This document shows, piece after piece, positions 14,432 through 15,952 of a stretch of DNA of 15,952 bases; within the stretch, counting starts at the first letter, position 1, and every line of letters starts with the position of its first letter. The notes beneath the pieces were generated by a model. It made no database searches. It saw nothing but the letters and a program-made list of their open reading frames with translations, and was not told where the DNA came from. The position numbers and the translations under genes were made by a program. Source of the DNA: Dehalococcoidia bacterium (GTDB lineage Bacteria; Chloroflexota; Dehalococcoidia; GIF9; AB-539-J10); assembly GCA_030612165.1 (NCBI GenBank), contig JAUWOK010000013.1:1-15952 (forward strand). The letters are read 5' to 3'.

Positions 14432-14946
14432 TAGCCTGCTATCCTCCTTATCCAATCAGGAAAATTGCCACAAACGCTTTTGCAATCTCTGGGCATTTTC
14501 TCCAGGAATTCCTCTTTGATATTTATCCAGTGGACGTAGAGATCACCGTTTTCCTCGGATACCTCTACACTGAGAGTGCCTGGCGTCAGAGTAATGGAAT
14601 TTGCCAGCATCGTAATGCTCAGATCGTTTTCCAGCCCGGTAGAGATCTTCAAGATACCTGGATTTATTTTGCCGGTTATCACCAGGCAAACCACTTCGAT
14701 GTTAGCTTTGGCCAATGCCCAGAGGAAAGGACCGCAGAGATAAACGATAAGGAGAAACCACCGTTTGGGGTTTAGCATGCGGAAATTTTTTCCGATGAAC
14801 CTGTTCCTAAAGAGTGCCCCTGTTATCAGGGCAAAGACTATACCAATGATAATCTCGGTGCTGCTCCAGAGAGCAACCTTCCCTGAAGCAGTGGTTAAAA
14901 GCAAATATGCCAAAAAGGCTATAAAACTGGTTACAATGAAACGCAT
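14431..14946 (-). CDS. mbhA: MrpE (MnhE)-like subunit MbhA, first gene of the mbh operon
   Basis: A 171-residue protein with two or three N-terminal transmembrane segments and a soluble C-terminal domain. The MnhE motifs are present: LIVYLCGPFLWALAKANIEV at about 66-85, and TMLANSITLTPGTLSVEV at about 112-129, then LYVHWINI. The start is ATG 14946, eight bases after AGGGG; an overlapping TTG at 14949 is less likely. It is the first gene of the operon, and a 282-base non-coding region separates it from the tRNA array. Confidence 0.92.
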   Translation of the reverse strand: MRFIVTSFIAFLAYLLLTTASGKVALWSSTEIIIGIVFALITGALFRNRFIGKNFRMLNPKRWFLLIVYLCGPFLWALAKANIEVVCLVITGKINPGILKISTGLENDLSITMLANSITLTPGTLSVEVSEENGDLYVHWINIKEEFLEKMPRDCKSVCGNFPDWIRRIAG

Positions 14947-15028
14947 CAAAAGTTCCCCTGATACTTTCCTGAACCCTGGCTTTCCTTTATCTTTGCTTCG
15001 CCTATGTTCATCTCAGTCTTACCAACAC

Positions 15029-15065
15029 AAAAAAAGAGACGGCTACTATTATTTACACCAGCCGT
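15029..15065 (-). terminator. Rho-independent terminator-like hairpin upstream of mbhA
   Basis: On the minus strand ACGGCT (15065-15060) and AGCCGT (15044-15039) form a 6-bp stem, extendable by one G-T pair, around a loop of 13-15 bases. After three bases there is a run of seven T residues (15035-15029). This is a regular intrinsic terminator. It lies 164 bases after the last tRNA gene and 82 bases before mbhA, so it may end the tRNA transcript or act as an attenuator within an mbh leader. Confidence 0.6.
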
Positions 15066-15123
15066 TCCCCGGTCAAAAGCTGGCTATGGTAACACAGCTT
15101 TTGCACAAAAGCAATATTGAGAT
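15029..15123 (-). promoter_or_regulatory. Candidate structured leader/attenuator of the mbh operon
   Basis: Read on the minus strand, this stretch has a chain of helices that exclude one another. a:b is GCTTTT with AAAAGC (15112-15107 with 15102-15097). b:c is a perfect 8-bp AAAAGCTG/CAGCTTTT (15102-15095 with 15082-15075). c:d is CCAGC/GCTGG (15083-15079 with 15062-15058). d:e is the terminator stem (15065-15060 with 15044-15039). Such an arrangement is typical of attenuators and riboswitches: a:b would favour c:d and read-through, and b:c would favour termination. A 13-codon TTG-started frame (15114-15073) lies over a-b but has no good ribosome binding site. I do not recognise a known riboswitch class. 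Whether it functions is inference. Confidence 0.4.
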
Positions 15124-15132
15124 CTCTATATT
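15113..15132. repeat. 20-bp interrupted palindrome near the presumed mbh transcription start
   Basis: The core GAGATCTC (15119-15126) is a perfect 8-bp palindrome. After one unmatched base on each side it is extended by AATAT (15113-15117) and ATATT (15128-15132). It overlaps the expected start point of the candidate mbh promoter, where a repressor site would be placed. No regulator can be named. Confidence 0.4.
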
Positions 15133-15160
15133 ATCTGGCAAAATTGTGCGATTTTGTCAT
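15130..15160 (-). promoter_or_regulatory. Candidate sigma70-type promoter for the mbh operon
   Basis: On the minus strand ATGACA (15160-15155) resembles the -35 box in five of six positions and GATAAT (15135-15130) the -10 box in five of six. The 19-base spacer is longer than ideal. The predicted start would be near 15123, giving a leader of about 177 bases before mbhA. Two copies of AATTGTGC (plus strand, 15142-15149 and 15166-15173) flank the -35 box. Confidence 0.35.
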
Positions 15161-15228
15161 TCGGTAATTGTGCAGGAGAGGTATCATTTTATGGAGTTAT
15201 CATAAACGGTAGCGTGTTTCGAATGGAG

Positions 15229-15305
15229 TGGTGGGCAGTAGAGGGCTCGAACCTCTGACCTCCTGCGTGTAAAGCAGGCGCTCTAACCAACTGAGCTAAC
15301 CGCCC
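15229..15305 (-). tRNA. tRNA-Val (TAC)
   Basis: A cloverleaf of 77 bases including an encoded CCA (15231-15229). The acceptor stem GGGCGGT pairs with ACTGCCC (one G-T), the D arm is AGCTCAGTTGG, the anticodon stem CCTGC/GCAGG encloses loop TTTACAC with anticodon TAC, and the T loop is TTCGAGC. It is the last of four tRNA genes in transcription order. Its 5' half is nearly identical to that of the Val-CAC gene at 15666. Confidence 0.96.
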
Positions 15306-15330
15306 GTTTCTCGCTATACATTAAGAATAT

Positions 15331-15407
15331 TGGTACGCCTGGTGGGATTCGAACCCACGGCCTCAGCCTTCGCAGGGCTACGCTCTATCCATCTGAGCTA
15401 CAGGCGC
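15331..15407 (-). tRNA. tRNA-Arg (GCG)
   Basis: A cloverleaf of 77 bases with encoded CCA (15333-15331). The acceptor stem GCGCCTG/CAGGCGT begins with a G-T pair, the D arm is GCTCAGATGGATAGAGC, the anticodon loop CTGCGAA gives anticodon GCG and the T arm is GTGGG-TTCGAAT-CCCAC. GCG reads CGC/CGT codons directly; most bacteria use ACG modified to inosine for these, so the G34 form is notable. Confidence 0.95.
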
Positions 15408-15456
15408 ATAACAACCACGTAACAATCCTTCAAATACTCCTGCATAAAAGGAATTG

Positions 15457-15542
15457 TGGTGCCGAAGGAGGGATTTGAACCCTCACACCCTTACGGGCAC
15501 TACGCCCTGAACGTAGCGCGTCTGCCTTTCCGCCACTTCGGC
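15457..15542 (-). tRNA. tRNA-Leu (CAG)
   Basis: A type II tRNA of 86 bases with encoded CCA (15459-15457) and a long variable arm (TGCCCGTAAGGGTG). The acceptor stem is GCCGAAG/CTTCGGC. The anticodon stem CTACG/CGTAG encloses loop TTCAGGG, giving CAG, which reads CTG codons. It lies 49 bases upstream of the Arg gene in the same transcript. Confidence 0.96.
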
Positions 15543-15589
15543 CCGGACTATTATATTGTTAACTTACCAAAGCCTTTGCCTGATGTCCA

Positions 15590-15666
15590 TGGTGGGCGAT
15601 ACTGGACTTGAACCAGTGACCTCTTGCGTGTGAAGCAAGCGCTCTAACCAGCTGAGCTAACCGCCC
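15590..15666 (-). tRNA. tRNA-Val (CAC)
   Basis: A cloverleaf of 77 bases with encoded CCA (15592-15590). The acceptor stem GGGCGGT pairs with ATCGCCC, the anticodon stem CTTGC/GCAAG encloses loop TTCACAC with anticodon CAC (GTG codons), and the T arm is ACTGG-TTCAAGT-CCAGT. It is the first tRNA of the array, about 13 bases after the -10 box of the promoter at 15679-15707. Confidence 0.96.
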
Positions 15667-15678
15667 TGAATCATAGCT

Positions 15679-15707
15679 ATTCTAACTGCAAAAGCTTTGT
15701 TTGTAAA
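15679..15707 (-). promoter_or_regulatory. Sigma70-type promoter of the tRNA operon
   Basis: On the minus strand TTTACA (15707-15702) and TAGAAT (15684-15679) each match the consensus in five of six positions and are separated by exactly 17 bases. The predicted start falls a few bases before the 5' end of tRNA-Val(CAC). The -35 box is inside a perfect 8-bp inverted repeat, CTTTGTTT/AAACAAAG (15695-15702 and 15706-15713). Confidence 0.65.
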
Positions 15708-15738
15708 ACAAAGGGTTAGGGTGTTTGTTGTTTAAGAT

Positions 15739-15767
15739 TTGACAAAATTATGATCGAAGTATTACCA
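15739..15767 (+). promoter_or_regulatory. Possible promoter for the gene starting at 15813
   Basis: A perfect -35 box TTGACA lies at 15739-15744. The -10 element is poor: TATTAC at 15760-15765 with a 15-base spacer, or TTACCA at 15762-15767 with 17. The position, about 50 bases before the ATG at 15813, is suitable. Confidence 0.4.
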
Positions 15768-15812
15768 TTTAGACGCAAGTAAACACAAAGTAAAAAAGGA
15801 GGGAACTAGCAC

Positions 15813-15952
15813 ATGGCGGAGAAAAAAGTCTTTATGCCTTCAGGCAAGGTGGACAAACTGTATTTTGTGCCTGGTGGCAAGGTACCCGAGGGAAAAGATG
15901 GTAATTTAATCTGGCGGGAAGAGGATGTCAAGGCAGGGCTGGTTTGGTTCTC
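15813..15952 (+). CDS. Unrecognised protein, N-terminal 46 residues only
   Basis: ATG 15813 follows a strong AGGAGG site ten bases upstream, so the start is well supported. The visible part is hydrophilic, without signal peptide or membrane segment, and the gene runs off the window. The first 26 residues contain a repeated pattern, F-M-P-S-G-K-V-D (7-14) and F-V-P-G-G-K-V-P (18-25), suggesting two short related beta-strand/turn units. Further on it contains NLIWREEDVKAG. I recognise no family. It is divergent from the tRNA operon, with its own likely promoter. Confidence 0.75.
   Translation, partial: MAEKKVFMPSGKVDKLYFVPGGKVPEGKDGNLIWREEDVKAGLVWF

Noticed and set aside
6897..14946. The operon might be a complex I (nuo) or a free-standing Mrp antiporter.
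   Set aside because: The large subunit has NiFe-binding cysteines, there are no NuoE/F/G, NuoJ or NuoL genes, and a full MrpA is absent; only its C-terminal pieces (mbhD and mbhE) occur.
15695..15713. 8-bp inverted repeat CTTTGTTT/AAACAAAG read as a terminator.
   Set aside because: It is all A/T-rich without a T tract, lies upstream of both divergent transcription units, and overlaps the -35 box of the tRNA promoter, so a terminator is unlikely; an operator is possible but unsupported.
1..15952. CRISPR arrays, insertion sequences, phage or integrase genes near the tRNA array.
   Set aside because: No regularly spaced repeats, transposase motifs or tRNA-fragment attachment repeats were seen; the four tRNAs are intact with no nearby partial copy.

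Overview
The window looks like a chromosomal segment of an anaerobic bacterium with an H2-based energy metabolism. Bacterial traits are the Shine-Dalgarno sequences, a DNA polymerase III delta' subunit, a RicT/PSP1 protein, diaminopimelate decarboxylase, and sigma70-like -35/-10 boxes. Gene content would fit a Chloroflexota or Firmicutes-like anaerobe, but the sequence alone does not settle the phylum.

Layout. 1-1289 (minus): a partial membrane protein and a DedA-family protein. 1347-3108 (plus): a GT4 glycosyltransferase and an HNH endonuclease. 3116-6272 (minus): a tight lysA-holB-ricT group. 6350-6853 (plus): a HycI-type hydrogenase maturation protease, converging on the operon that follows. 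6897-14946 (minus): fourteen contiguous genes matching, one for one and in the same order, the mbhA-mbhN operon of Thermococcales (membrane-bound, ferredoxin-dependent, H2-evolving [NiFe] hydrogenase with an Mrp-type ion-translocating arm). 14947-15228: a non-coding leader with a candidate promoter, near-palindromes, mutually exclusive hairpins and a T-tract terminator. 15229-15666 (minus): four tRNA genes (Val-CAC, Leu-CAG, Arg-GCG and Val-TAC in transcription order) with a good promoter at 15679-15707. 15813-end (plus): the start of an unrecognised gene.

How the genes work together. Genes 14946 to 10914 encode the membrane cation-translocating half (MrpE, F, G, the split C-terminal part of MrpA, MrpB, C, D). 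Genes 10909 to 6897 encode the linker subunit MbhI and the hydrogenase half: small subunit, NuoC-like subunit, catalytic large subunit, NuoH-like membrane anchor and a two-cluster ferredoxin subunit. All four nickel-binding cysteines of the large subunit are present, so this should be a true hydrogenase and not an Mbx/Mbs-type sulfur reductase. The large subunit keeps a 34-residue tail beyond its last motif, and the neighbouring HycI-like protease is the obvious enzyme to remove it.

The points most worth following are the intact archaeal-type 14-gene operon in a bacterial setting, the adjacent protease/tail pair, and the structured leader ahead of mbhA, which could be a transcription attenuator or simply the terminator of the tRNA operon.
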